Of a stretch of DNA of 64,000 nucleotides, positions 45,949-53,939 are shown piece after piece. The stretch covers positions 62,001 to 126,000 of the forward strand of contig JACKNV010000009.1 in the NCBI GenBank assembly GCA_024234735.1, written 5' to 3'. The notes beneath the pieces were generated by a model. The model searched no databases and was not told the DNA's origin. It worked only from the letters and a program-made list of their open reading frames with translations. Positions within the stretch are counted from its first letter, which is position 1. Each line of letters begins with the position of its first letter. The translations under genes and the position numbers were made by a program. Source of the DNA: Pseudomonadales bacterium. Lineage in GTDB: Bacteria > Pseudomonadota > Gammaproteobacteria > Pseudomonadales > Halieaceae.

Positions 45949-46023
45949 GCCCGGGGCTGACCTGCCCGGGGCTGACCTGCCCGGGGCTGACCCGCCCGGG
46001 ACTATCCCGCCCGGAACGGGACA
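45949..46023. repeat. 15-bp tandem repeats (GCCCGGGGCTGACCT) upstream of osmC
   Basis: GCCCGGGGCTGACCT is at 45949-45963 and 45964-45978, with GCCCGGGGCTGACCC (45979-45993) and decayed copies to about 46023. The array separates imuA from osmC. Short frames over it (GADLPGADLPGADPPG) are products of the repeat, not genes. Confidence 0.85.
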
Positions 46024-46080
46024 GGGCACCCCGCCCGGAGCTATACTTGGGCCCCCAACCGGAACAAGGATGTAAATGCC

Positions 46081-46518
46081 ATGCAGGATCTGCCCCATCA
46101 CTACCATGTCAGCGCCAGCGCTGAAAACGAAGGTACCGTTACCCTGATCGCGGATAACCTGCCCCAGATCGTTACCGCCCCGCCGGCGGAATTTGGCGGC
46201 CCCGGCGACCAGTGGTCCCCCGAGACCCTGCTGGTAGGCGCCATTGCCGACTGTTTCATCCTGACCTTCCGGGCCATCGCCCGGGCCTCCAAGCTGGAAT
46301 GGGTCAATCTGGAGTGCGCCGCGGAGGGCGTACTGGACCGGGTCGAGCGGGTTACCCGCTTTACCGAGGTGACTGTCAGGGCCACCCTCACCGTACCGGC
46401 CGATACCGATGTCGACAAGGCCACGCGGCTGCTGGAAAAGTCCGAGGAGGTCTGCCTGGTCACCCAGTCCATGACGGCCACGACCCATCTGGAGGCACAG
46501 GTCGTCACCCAGGGCTGA
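46081..46518 (+). CDS. OsmC family peroxiredoxin
   Basis: A 145-residue OsmC/Ohr-like protein. GDQWSPETLLVGAIADCFILTFRAIA (Cys about 58) and MTATTHLEAQV with the second Cys in EEVCLVTQ (about 125) give the thiol-peroxidase pair. Such proteins reduce organic hydroperoxides. Subtype cannot be assigned. Confidence 0.9.
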   Translation: MQDLPHHYHVSASAENEGTVTLIADNLPQIVTAPPAEFGGPGDQWSPETLLVGAIADCFILTFRAIARASKLEWVNLECAAEGVLDRVERVTRFTEVTVRATLTVPADTDVDKATRLLEKSEEVCLVTQSMTATTHLEAQVVTQG

Positions 46519-46606
46519 TGAATGCGGCGCCCCGGACACCGGCCCGCGGCGCCTGCTTATCCCGCCGCCGGGCGGACGATGACAAACCGATGCAGGGCAT
46601 GACGCG

Positions 46607-46819
46607 ATGGATGCTTGGCTGAGCGACTACGGGGTCACCCTCGGCGTCGGGGCACTGATCCTCTTCATGATTTTCATTGTCTGGGACCTCGCCAGGCGCA
46701 GCAACGCCGGCAAGTTCGGCACCCTGATCCTCTATATCGGCCTGGCCATGGGCATCGTCGGCTTTCTGATGAAACTGGTCATCACCTACCTGTTGGAAAG
46801 TGCCGGAGTTGGCGGCTAG
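46607..46819 (+). CDS. DUF2788 membrane protein
   Basis: A 70-residue protein with two transmembrane helices (GVGALILFMIFIVWDLARRS and LILYIGLAMGIVGFLMKLVITYLLE). Matches the DUF2788 family of small gammaproteobacterial inner-membrane proteins; no function known. It overlaps the convergent small secreted gene by 4 bp. Confidence 0.85.
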   Translation: MDAWLSDYGVTLGVGALILFMIFIVWDLARRSNAGKFGTLILYIGLAMGIVGFLMKLVITYLLESAGVGG

Positions 46820-47124
46820 TTGGCACCGGCCACCAGGCGCTGCTGCTCCTGGTACTTACGCAACTCATGGTTGTACTGCTCGGCGACCAGTTCCAGTTGG
46901 GCCAGGAAGGTACTGAACTGGCGGCTGTTCATGTAGCTGCACTCCAGATACTGCTCCCCCCGCCGCAAATACCTCTCTACCGCCTCCTGGGCCTGGTACA
47001 TCTCCTCCTCGGTCGCCACCGCCGCATCCGGTATCACCGGCATCTGCCGCGGCTTGGTGACAGGACAACCCGCCGCCACGTTCATGGCCAGGCACAGCGC
47101 AGGTACCGCAATCAAGGCTTTCAT
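46816..47124 (-). CDS. Small secreted hypothetical protein
   Basis: A 102-residue protein starting MKALIAVPALCLAMNVAAG, a signal peptide. An ATG 24 bp upstream is possible but less like a signal start. The mature part is helical and polar (EMYQAQEAVERYLRRGEQYLECSYM). Not recognised. The upstream leader carries a strong hairpin (47151-47179). Confidence 0.65.
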   Translation of the reverse strand: MKALIAVPALCLAMNVAAGCPVTKPRQMPVIPDAAVATEEEMYQAQEAVERYLRRGEQYLECSYMNSRQFSTFLAQLELVAEQYNHELRKYQEQQRLVAGAN

Positions 47125-47150
47125 TTCACATCCCTCCAATTGATACAAAA

Positions 47151-47179
47151 GGTAACATCACCTTCGGCAAGGTGTTACC
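47151..47179 (-). terminator. Leader hairpin / terminator-like stem-loop
   Basis: On the minus strand GGTAACACCTT, loop GCCG, then AAGGTGATGTTACC and TTTTGT form a near-perfect stem followed by a short T-run, resembling an intrinsic terminator. It is 27 bp upstream of the small secreted gene at 47124. It may attenuate or terminate transcription in that leader. Confidence 0.5.
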
Positions 47180-47360
47180 ACTATCCTCCCGGAAGCCGCC
47201 AAAAACAAGCAGCACATAGGATTTTTTGTTAAAAAAACCATTATTTACCAAAGACGAGACACAGGCAGATAGCGCACCATCATGTAACATACAGTAACAT
47301 TCCGGCGCCAGTATGAGGCATGCCGCGCTGCCGGCCGGCGCTGGACAGGCCCCGCGAAAA

Positions 47361-47394
47361 TACCCGATACTGTATATATGCACAGTATCGGGTA
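47361..47394. promoter_or_regulatory. LexA box inside a perfect 13-bp-arm palindrome, imuB promoter
   Basis: CTGT-ATATATGC-ACAG (47370-47385) matches the LexA box. It is extended to TACCCGATACTGT ... ACAGTATCGGGTA, perfect over 13 bases each side. It lies 58 bp upstream of imuB. The intergenic stretch 47125-47451 (327 bp) holds this site, the leader hairpin at 47151-47179 and AT-rich DNA; no other gene seen. Confidence 0.9.
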
Positions 47395-47451
47395 TTTCAT
47401 AATGGGCGCGCTTTCCCCGCCCGAACCCGGCCGCCGGGCGGGGCAGCGGCA

Positions 47452-48879
47452 ATGAGCCTGTGGTTGTGCCTGCGCCTGCACCAGCTTCCCCTGCAATGCC
47501 TGGAGCGCCGGGAAGAGCAGGCGGTGGCGGTTATGGCGAAACAGCGCGTGCTGCGCCGCAACGACTGTGCCGCCGCCTGCGGCATCCGCGAGGGCATGAG
47601 CACTGCCACGGTGCACGCCCTGGCCGGGGATGGCGCACTGCGCCTGCTGGAGCGGGATACGGCAGCCGAGCGGCGTTGCCTGATGCAGTTGTGCTGCTGG
47701 GCATACAGCATCACACCGCAGCTGTTCACCTGGCGGGAAGACTGCCTGCAACTGGAGATCGGCGGCTGCCTGACCCTGTTTCGCGGGTTGGAACGCCTGT
47801 TGGCGGAAGTGACCGACGGCATCGGCCGTCGCGGCTACTCTGCGGTGTATGGCCTCGCCCCCACCCCCGGAGCCGCGTGGCTGCTGTCCTTTGCGCCAAC
47901 CGGGACAGCACTTGACGCGACCGCGCCCCTGGAAGAGCGCCTCGCCCCCCTGCCGCTGGCATTGCTGGATCGCTTCGCCGACGTGGTCGACTCGCTGCGG
48001 CGGGCGGGCCTGCATACCCTGGGAGACGTGCTGGCGCTGCCGGGCAGCGCCCTGAGCCGCCGCTGCGGCAGGGACTTCACCCTGTTCCTGCAGCAGGTGC
48101 TGGGGCAGCGGGAGGAGCGGCAGGCCTGTTACCAGCCTCCGGCGAGCTTCACTGATGCCTACTGGTTCGGCTACGAGGTAAAGGCCAACGGCGAGTTGCT
48201 GCCGGCCGTGCAACTGCTGCTGCAGTCCCTGTGCACCTTCCTGCGCAACACCCAGCTGTATACCAGCGAGATCCGCTGGCAATTGATCGGCCTGGACAGG
48301 ACCGTGCGGGAAGTCAGCGTGCGCAGCACCAGCAGCCACAGCGACTGGCAGGCCTGGCAACAGCTGACCGCCATACGCTTCGAGCGGCTGCAACTGGCGG
48401 GCGGGGTGGAGGGCCTGGCCCTGGAATGCCATGAGCTGAGGCCGGGGCAACAGGAAAGCGGCGACCTGTTCAACCCCGGCAGGCAGGGCGAGCCCCTGGG
48501 CAGCCTGCTGGATCGCCTGTGCAGCCGCCTCGGCCTGCAGGCCATCGAGCAGGTGAGCTGCCGGGACGAACACCTGCCGGAGCTGGCCGTACACACCTGC
48601 GCCGGCCAGGCGGGAGATAGCGCCACAGTGAACCAGCCCGACGCCCAGCGCCCCTTCTGGCTACTGCCCCGCCCCCAGGTATTGCGCCAGTCCCGCGAGC
48701 AGCTGTACTGGACGAGCGCCCTGACCCTGGTTTACGGGCCGGAGCGCATCGAGGACAACTGGTGGCAGGAGGCGGTCAGCCGGGACTACTACATCGCCAG
48801 GGATCGCCGCGGCCAGCACTACTGGGTATTTCGCGACCGCCTGGCGCGCCAGTGGTTCATCCACGGCATCTTCGCCTGA
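47452..48879 (+). CDS. imuB: ImuB, Y-family DNA polymerase homologue
   Basis: A 475-residue protein related to Y-family polymerases. Start MSLWLCLRLHQLPLQCLERREE at ATG 47452 fits the family; the upstream frame is rejected. Helix-hairpin-helix-like ADVVDSLRRAGLHTLGDVLALPGSAL is at about residue 180, and the C-terminal ERIEDNWWQEAVSRDYYIARDRRGQHYWVFRDR is diagnostic of ImuB. ImuB lacks catalytic residues and serves as a hub for ImuA, beta clamp and ImuC. Here it stands apart from imuA by 1.5 kb and no dnaE2/imuC is in the window. Confidence 0.92.
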   Translation: MSLWLCLRLHQLPLQCLERREEQAVAVMAKQRVLRRNDCAAACGIREGMSTATVHALAGDGALRLLERDTAAERRCLMQLCCWAYSITPQLFTWREDCLQLEIGGCLTLFRGLERLLAEVTDGIGRRGYSAVYGLAPTPGAAWLLSFAPTGTALDATAPLEERLAPLPLALLDRFADVVDSLRRAGLHTLGDVLALPGSALSRRCGRDFTLFLQQVLGQREERQACYQPPASFTDAYWFGYEVKANGELLPAVQLLLQSLCTFLRNTQLYTSEIRWQLIGLDRTVREVSVRSTSSHSDWQAWQQLTAIRFERLQLAGGVEGLALECHELRPGQQESGDLFNPGRQGEPLGSLLDRLCSRLGLQAIEQVSCRDEHLPELAVHTCAGQAGDSATVNQPDAQRPFWLLPRPQVLRQSREQLYWTSALTLVYGPERIEDNWWQEAVSRDYYIARDRRGQHYWVFRDRLARQWFIHGIFA

Positions 48880-48886
48880 ACGGGCC

Positions 48887-49591
48887 TCAGTGAAAATAGC
48901 TGTCCCGCACCCGCTGTAGGTAGCTCACCAGGTTGTCGCGCGCCAGCCCCGCCTCCTTGACCGGCGAGGCAACCGGCGTCAGCAGGATGTTGGCCAGCAA
49001 CCCATAGGCCGCCGCGTCCACGGTGGTCGCCCTGTCCCCCATGAGGAACGGCTCGTCGCCCAGGAAATCCGCTACCGCCCCCAGGTCGCGGATGCCGATG
49101 GCGTGGATTTCGCGCTCACTGTGCACCCCGAGGCCGTGCCCCTCGATGCGCCTGCCTATGCCCCGGCGGATGGCGGGCCCCGCCAGGCGCCGCACCGGCA
49201 GGGGCATTCCGCCGAGCACGATGTCCCGGAAAAACTGCCAGTTGGCATCGACCATCCAGCGGTCATACACCATGACCCAGTAGAGGTTCTCCTCCAGCAG
49301 GCGCTGCAGCGCCAGGGCCACGGCCCGCTGCCCGGCGGACAGGCCGGCATTGCCATCGACACCGAACTCGCCCTCGAGATAGTCGATGGCAAGGGTGGAA
49401 TCGCCGATACGCCGGCCGCTGTGCTCGATATAGGGCAGCTTTTTCTTGGGGGCGCCGAACGGCACCTTGTCGATGACCGCGGTGAAGGGCAGCCCGACGA
49501 TTCTCAGGTAGGTGTCCAGTTTGAGACAGAAGGGGCTGACCGAGGGCAGCCCCCAGGCACTGGGCAGGTGGTGAACGATCAGCTCCGACAC
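48887..49591 (-). CDS. Glutathione S-transferase / failed-axon-connections-like protein
   Basis: A 234-residue protein started by GTG 49591, which overlaps the preceding phosphatase stop and follows GGAGGAGATATC. SELIVHHLPSAWGLPSVSPFCLKLDTYLRI is a thioredoxin-like GST N-terminal domain, and RAVALALQRLLEENLYW plus FLGDEPFLMGDRATTVDAAAYG form the helical C-terminal domain. It resembles the Fax/metaxin branch. Catalytic activity with glutathione is unproven. Confidence 0.85.
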   Translation of the reverse strand: MSELIVHHLPSAWGLPSVSPFCLKLDTYLRIVGLPFTAVIDKVPFGAPKKKLPYIEHSGRRIGDSTLAIDYLEGEFGVDGNAGLSAGQRAVALALQRLLEENLYWVMVYDRWMVDANWQFFRDIVLGGMPLPVRRLAGPAIRRGIGRRIEGHGLGVHSEREIHAIGIRDLGAVADFLGDEPFLMGDRATTVDAAAYGLLANILLTPVASPVKEAGLARDNLVSYLQRVRDSYFH

Positions 49592-50031
49592 GATATCTCC
49601 TCCAGCCACTGCGGCCAGGGCGGGTGTTCCTGCGGCTGCCAGATGGACAACATGAAGCGGTCCGCCTCCTGTGGCGACCAGATTCCCCGGTCGATGGCGT
49701 AGCGCGAGTAAAAGGCACTGACCCGCCAGTTGGCGGCGCAATGAATCAACACCTTGCGCTCTCCGACGGCCTCCATCAGCTCCAGGAAGCGCTCATAGTC
49801 GGCCACGGTGGGCGCGGCGAAGTCCACCGGCAGGTACAGGTATTCGATGCCCTGGCCTGCGACGATGTCGGCCTCTCCCGGCACCGCGTACTGGCTGGAA
49901 TCGGGCATGAGGTTCAGCACCACCTCGACCCCCGCCGCCCCGAGTTGCGCCAGTTGCTCCGGCTCGACCCGCCCGGCAGTCGCGACGGTATCGCTCACCC
50001 GCCGATAGTTGTAGGCCTGCTCGACTCCCAT
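49579..50031 (-). CDS. Protein tyrosine phosphatase family protein
   Basis: A 150-residue dual-specificity-type phosphatase fold. GVEVVLNLMPDSS near residue 33 and the signature HCAANWRVSAF near residue 96 with cysteine and arginine separated by four residues, one fewer than the classical CX5R. The shorter loop occurs in related bacterial proteins, so activity is uncertain. Translationally coupled to the GST-like gene. Confidence 0.85.
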   Translation of the reverse strand: MGVEQAYNYRRVSDTVATAGRVEPEQLAQLGAAGVEVVLNLMPDSSQYAVPGEADIVAGQGIEYLYLPVDFAAPTVADYERFLELMEAVGERKVLIHCAANWRVSAFYSRYAIDRGIWSPQEADRFMLSIWQPQEHPPWPQWLEEISCRS

Positions 50032-50065
50032 ATCCTGCTCCCTCGCCCGCTGCTATGGGCGCCTG

Positions 50066-50617
50066 TCAGTCAGTATCCCCCAGAATACCCGTGTCCCGGC
50101 CATCTAGGCTGGTGACATTTTTCTCCTGCCAGTACTGCTCGATGCCCTCGCGGCCACGCGTCTCGGCCCACTTTTGCAGGGTGGGGCGCTCCCCCAGCAA
50201 CTCATAGCGCGGCACGGCATAGCCGCAAGAGGTCAGCACCAGTTCCAGTTGCAGGCGAAACACCTGCCGGGCGCCCACGTCCGGCGGGAACAGTGCGAGC
50301 ATCGCGGCCCAGTCGCCATCGCGCGGGTGCAGGGCCGTGGCCCTGCCATACAGGCGCAGAATCAACGGCTGCTTGCCGAACGAGCAGAACATGATGGTCA
50401 TGCGCGGGTTGTCCCGCACATGGGCGGCACACTCGTTACCGCTGCCGGTGAGATTGAGCCAGGCCACCTCGGTGGGGCTGATGACCCTGAAGGTATCCAT
50501 CCCCTTGGGCGATACGTTCACATGGCCCTCGGCCGCCGCCGTGCCGACAAAAAACATCTGCTGCTCGCCGATAAACTCAATGTGCCGGTCTGCCAGCGCC
50601 GCAAATCGTTCAGCCAT
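50066..50617 (-). CDS. Pyridoxamine 5'-phosphate oxidase-like flavin protein
   Basis: A 183-residue split-barrel flavoprotein. MFFVGTAAAEGHVNVSPKGMDTFRVISPTEVAWLNLTGSGNECAAHVRDNPRMTIMF is the conserved core of the PNPOx-like general stress or reductase branch. It probably binds FMN. The start overlaps the end of the lipoprotein gene upstream, so they are coupled. Confidence 0.88.
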   Translation of the reverse strand: MAERFAALADRHIEFIGEQQMFFVGTAAAEGHVNVSPKGMDTFRVISPTEVAWLNLTGSGNECAAHVRDNPRMTIMFCSFGKQPLILRLYGRATALHPRDGDWAAMLALFPPDVGARQVFRLQLELVLTSCGYAVPRYELLGERPTLQKWAETRGREGIEQYWQEKNVTSLDGRDTGILGDTD

Positions 50618-50843
50618 CCTCGGGCTTCTCCTGTAACAGCTCCTGCCGCTCGCGTTCGTACTCTTGGTAAGGCTCCGAATACTGTTTCATGCATTCCTCG
50701 TACTGGGTGCCGGGTAATTTCTGGCACTCCAGCTGCCGGTTCTGCTGAATGGCATCATACACCTGTTGGTTGCTGCAGGCTTGTAACAGCCACGCAGCCA
50801 GCAGGAGCAGCAGCCCACCGGTGCGGGCCTTCCCGCGGGACAT
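50610..50843 (-). CDS. Small lipoprotein
   Basis: A 77-residue protein with a signal peptide (GGLLLLLAAWLLQAC, lipobox LQAC, cysteine about 23). The mature part is highly charged (QQNRQLECQKLPGTQYEECMKQYSEPYQEYERERQELLQE) and probably helical. Family not recognised. It overlaps the following flavoprotein gene. Confidence 0.75.
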   Translation of the reverse strand: MSRGKARTGGLLLLLAAWLLQACSNQQVYDAIQQNRQLECQKLPGTQYEECMKQYSEPYQEYERERQELLQEKPEDG

Positions 50844-50962
50844 TATTCAGCCTCCCCGGCGCTGGCGGACGCGGCCGTAAATGGCGCGCTCCCGGTTATC
50901 GCGGCCGCGATCACCCAGCAGGGGTCCGGTCATACTGGAGCTCGCCCCCCCGCCAGGCCCGC

Positions 50963-51451
50963 TCAGGTGGCTTCGGCATTGCTGGTGAACAGGTACTTGG
51001 CGCCCGAAAACCCCTCATACAAGCGCCGATGTGCCGCCTCTGAGAAGGTATCGTCGCGCTCGACATACTGCGATATCCACTCGAGCAGCATAGGCAAATT
51101 GGCATCCTGCTCTGCCCTGGAGGCATATTTATGCGGCTCCCAGGGCCGGACCCTCGCATTCTGGATACAGGCCTGGATCGGCAGATTGAGAAAGTAAATT
51201 TCATTCGCCTGGTGTATGGCCAACTCCAGCAAATCGGCATAGCAGCCCTCGATCACCCAGCCCGGGTTTGCGGCGATGAACTTGCCGATCTGCTGCCAGG
51301 AGGATTGCACGGTCCGCCGGGTTGGCGGCGATGTGGGCTCCCATGCCAGCGTGTCCAGGTCCAGATGAGCCAACCGGTACCGGGCACTGAGCTTCTGGGC
51401 GAGGGTCGATTTGCCCGAGCCGGAGTTGCCGAACACCAGTATGCGTTTCAA
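50963..51451 (-). CDS. P-loop nucleotide kinase-like protein (FlaR/adenylate kinase-like)
   Basis: A 162-residue protein. The TTG at 51451 overlaps the stop of the acetyltransferase gene and directly precedes LKRILVFGNSGSGKSTLAQKLSARY, a Walker A motif. Resembles DNA topology modulation protein FlaR or shikimate-type kinases. IEGCYADLLELAIHQANEIYFL follows. Its partner substrate is unknown. The longer upstream frame would overlap the acetyltransferase by 100 bp and is rejected. Confidence 0.82.
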   Translation of the reverse strand: MKRILVFGNSGSGKSTLAQKLSARYRLAHLDLDTLAWEPTSPPTRRTVQSSWQQIGKFIAANPGWVIEGCYADLLELAIHQANEIYFLNLPIQACIQNARVRPWEPHKYASRAEQDANLPMLLEWISQYVERDDTFSEAAHRRLYEGFSGAKYLFTSNAEAT

Positions 51452-51987
51452 AGGCAAACTACCCCTGTGCGCCCTTCGCGGCCCGCGGCGCCCGCAGGGC
51501 CGTTCAGCATTTTTTGCCAGTAACCCACATCCACCCACTTGCCCTGCTTCCAACCCACTTCAGCGAAATGCGCCACCTGGTCGAACCCCATGCGCTCGTG
51601 CAGGCGCACGCTGGCCTCATTGGGCAGCGCAATGCCCGCTATGGCGGCGTGCAAGCCCTGCTGCGCCAGGCGCGGCAACAGCGCCGAGTAGAGCGCCTTG
51701 CCGTGCCCCCTTCCCTGTTGGCCGGGCTCCAGGTAGACCGTGGTTTCCACGCTCTGGCGATAAGCGCTGCGCACCTGCCAGCGGTTGGCGTAGGCATAGC
51801 CCACCACCCGCCCGCTATCCACACATACCAGCCAGGGATAGGAAACGGTACAGGCGAGCACCCGCTGCGCCATCTCATCCACGGTGAGCGGCTGCTCCTC
51901 GAAACTGATGACCGTGTTCTCGATATAGTAATTGTAGATATCGCAGATGATCTGGCAATCGCCAGGCTCTACTGGGCGAACGTCCAT
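51448..51987 (-). CDS. GNAT acetyltransferase (phosphinothricin/methionine-sulfone type)
   Basis: A 179-residue GNAT protein. MDVRPVEPGDCQIICDIYNYYIENTVISFEEQPLT and YLEPGQQGRGHGKALYSALL (acetyl-CoA loop, about residue 92) followed by GFDQVAHFAEVGWKQGKWVDVGYWQKML match the PAT/MddA group that acetylates phosphinothricin or methionine sulfone. The next gene starts inside its stop. Confidence 0.9.
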   Translation of the reverse strand: MDVRPVEPGDCQIICDIYNYYIENTVISFEEQPLTVDEMAQRVLACTVSYPWLVCVDSGRVVGYAYANRWQVRSAYRQSVETTVYLEPGQQGRGHGKALYSALLPRLAQQGLHAAIAGIALPNEASVRLHERMGFDQVAHFAEVGWKQGKWVDVGYWQKMLNGPAGAAGREGRTGVVCL

Positions 51988-52137
51988 GACCTGCCCTTGC
52001 CAATGACAGCGGATATGAGCATAAACGGCACCCTCCCGGTTGTCGCGCCACCGGGCTCAGTTACCGCCCGGGGCGCCGTATCTAGTGTTGCACCATCCAT
52101 GCGCGCCGCCCCGGTGCGAGCGAAACCGTGCCGCCGA

Positions 52138-52410
52138 CTACGCGTTGTACAAGGTAAAAATCCCTATGCCTATGAAGCCGATACCGGCGACATAGTGCAA
52201 ATAGCGCTCATTGATATATTCTGCCAGCAGGCTGCCGGCCAGCACGCCTACTGCGGATGCCACCACCAGGGCGGCGGACGCGGCAAGAAACACCGTGTAT
52301 TTGCTGACCTCCTTGTCCGCCGCGAACAGCATCGTGGCGAGTTGGGTTTTATCACCCAACTCGGCAATGAATACCGAGACGAATATCGTCAAGAATATCT
52401 TCCAGTCCAT
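52138..52410 (-). CDS. TMEM165/GDT1 family (UPF0016) half protein
   Basis: A 90-residue membrane protein with the conserved ELGDKTQLATM motif (about residue 15) and three helices. GDT1/UPF0016 proteins usually have two such repeats; single-repeat proteins occur and work as dimers. Associated with manganese or calcium export. ATG at 52410 (MDWKIFLTIFVSV) is preferred. No manganese riboswitch is evident in the leader. Confidence 0.88.
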   Translation of the reverse strand: MDWKIFLTIFVSVFIAELGDKTQLATMLFAADKEVSKYTVFLAASAALVVASAVGVLAGSLLAEYINERYLHYVAGIGFIGIGIFTLYNA

Positions 52411-52493
52411 GTCCTGCCTTACTCCGCTACCAATAAGTACCACCCCGGCGGGAGGATACCATTTTCTTTGCCCGAGGCCTGACGCCGGCGATT

Positions 52494-52784
52494 TCAGGTA
52501 TCGTTCGAACCGAATACCCGCTGGATGTCAGCCCCGGTTATGCCGTGAATTTCCACTATCTTGTTTTGCGAGGCACCGCCCGCGACAATGCGCAGGGCGC
52601 TCTCATGAACAGCGAGCTCCTTACCAAGCAGTTTGAGCACCGCCGCGTTGGCGCGCCCCTTCTCCGGGGGGGCAGCCACCCGGATTTTGAGCGCATCACC
52701 GAGCCACCCGGCCACCCCCGGCCTGGAGGCACCGGGCACCACCTTGACCTTCAGCCTAACAATATCCTGCATTGGCGTGGCCAC
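52494..52784 (-). CDS. DUF167 (YggU) protein
   Basis: A 96-residue protein with the YggU pattern VKVVPGASRPGVAGWLGDALKIRVAAPPEKGRANAAVLKLLGKEL. Small conserved cytoplasmic protein; function unknown. Either of two ATGs (52784 or 52772) may be used. Confidence 0.9.
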   Translation of the reverse strand: MATPMQDIVRLKVKVVPGASRPGVAGWLGDALKIRVAAPPEKGRANAAVLKLLGKELAVHESALRIVAGGASQNKIVEIHGITGADIQRVFGSNDT

Positions 52785-52903
52785 TCAATGGTAAAAAGAC
52801 GCCCTCTGCCTGCTCCCCACAGGTTCCCGCCCTGCCGGGCCGGGACGACTTCCACGACTTGCCGCCGGACACCTGACGGAGCGACCGGTACGCCCTGCCG
52901 CGA

Positions 52904-53281
52904 TCACTTGCTCTTGTGGGCAACTTTATGAGCATTCTTTTCCCAGTTTCTGCCATCAAATTCCAAGATGCGGATCGATTTGGGTTGGGTATCCAGGCAA
53001 TTGACGTTTACATCGACACCGTCGGGATTTGAACGCGGCGTGTAAAACGGCTTTACTCCGCAGACTTTGCAGAAGGTGTGCCTGGCAACGCCGGTATTGA
53101 AGGTATAGGTGGACAGCGAATCTTCGCCGCTCAAGAGCGTGAAATTTCGAGCAGGCACAATGAGGTGTAGAAACCCCGACTTTGAACAGATCGAACAATT
53201 GCAGCGATCGGCCTCGATGGCTTCGGGGGCCTCGACTTCAAAAACAACCGCCCCACAGTGGCAGCTTCCCTTATATATCAC
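52904..53281 (-). CDS. GFA-domain (S-(hydroxymethyl)glutathione-type/CENP-V) protein
   Basis: A 125-residue protein from GTG 53281. Zinc motifs CHCGA, CNCSICSKSG and CKVCGVKPFY are in order. GFA-fold proteins bind zinc and sometimes glutathione adducts. Composition is nearer the low-GC region to the right, and this family frequently appears in cassettes. The plus-strand sequence at its right holds a perfect hairpin (53304-53325) without attC heptamers, so cassette status is unresolved. Confidence 0.85.
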   Translation of the reverse strand: MIYKGSCHCGAVVFEVEAPEAIEADRCNCSICSKSGFLHLIVPARNFTLLSGEDSLSTYTFNTGVARHTFCKVCGVKPFYTPRSNPDGVDVNVNCLDTQPKSIRILEFDGRNWEKNAHKVAHKSK

Positions 53282-53303
53282 CGAACTCTCCCGTATATCG
53301 TGG

Positions 53304-53325
53304 CGCTTGCCACAGTGGGCAAGCG
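53304..53325. repeat. Perfect hairpin at the left edge of the cassette region
   Basis: CGCTTGCC-acagtg-GGCAAGCG is an 8-bp perfect stem, followed by GC-rich sequence. It may be a decayed attC centre or a terminator between the GFA gene and the gene at 53414. The RYYYAAC/GTTRRRY ends of an attC are not visible, so I keep it as a hairpin. Confidence 0.4.
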
Positions 53326-53413
53326 GCGGCGCGGCCGAAGGCCCGGGTTCTGCCTGCACGAAAGGCTCCGGAACGTGGCGCACCCACCGCAATACCTCAC
53401 CACGCCTGATCGC

Positions 53414-53836
53414 TTACATCACGCTCCAGATAGCCAGAACAAAGGCAGCCATAAATGCTGGTATGACCAACCCACCTATTTTCATCGCGGTATCCGTGGA
53501 TTTCATACCTTCCATGTCGGAAACCAGAGCAAATTTGCGGCGTTTGAAAACAGCATATACGCAGACGATATTACAAATTATTGCCAACAGTGCGAAAATG
53601 ATTTTGTACAGAAACAGGCCCGCCAGGTGGCTCTCATCAAGCATCATGGCCCCGGTAATGAACACCGCTGTGAAAGCTGGTATTTCAATCCATATATCCG
53701 TTTTGTAATGCATCCTGGCGGCTTTTATGTATGACGCATCATCCCTCATTCCATCAAACTCAATCGCAAATTCCGCGCCCACCACGCCAATCCAGATGCC
53801 GAGCGCGATCAGGTGTATAACCAGAATCAGACTCAT
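53414..53836 (-). CDS. Four-helix membrane protein, hypothetical
   Basis: A 140-residue protein from ATG 53836 (MSLILVIHLIALGIWIGVVGAEF). About four membrane helices, with IEFDGMRDDASYIKAARMHYKTDIWIE between helices 1 and 2 and an acidic loop EGMKSTDT. The pattern H-LIALGIWIG resembles DUF2269-like or CopD-like proteins but I cannot assign it. First likely gene of the low-GC block. Confidence 0.65.
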   Translation of the reverse strand: MSLILVIHLIALGIWIGVVGAEFAIEFDGMRDDASYIKAARMHYKTDIWIEIPAFTAVFITGAMMLDESHLAGLFLYKIIFALLAIICNIVCVYAVFKRRKFALVSDMEGMKSTDTAMKIGGLVIPAFMAAFVLAIWSVM

Positions 53837-53939
53837 CGTATGCCACTCGAGCAAGCAACGCACCATGTAGCGTGACAGCCGGGACGGAGTGCACAAAGCA
53901 ACCCCCGGCTACCTGATACTGCAACCTGTCTGCAATGCA

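Noticed and set aside
45872..46075. Small proline-rich frame across the 15-bp repeats
   Set aside because: Translation of the tandem repeat (GADLPGADLPGADPPG); no ribosome site or homologous shape.
52411..52500. Manganese (yybP-ykoY) riboswitch before the GDT1 gene
   Set aside because: Conserved loop sequences are not seen; only GC-rich partial inverted repeats.
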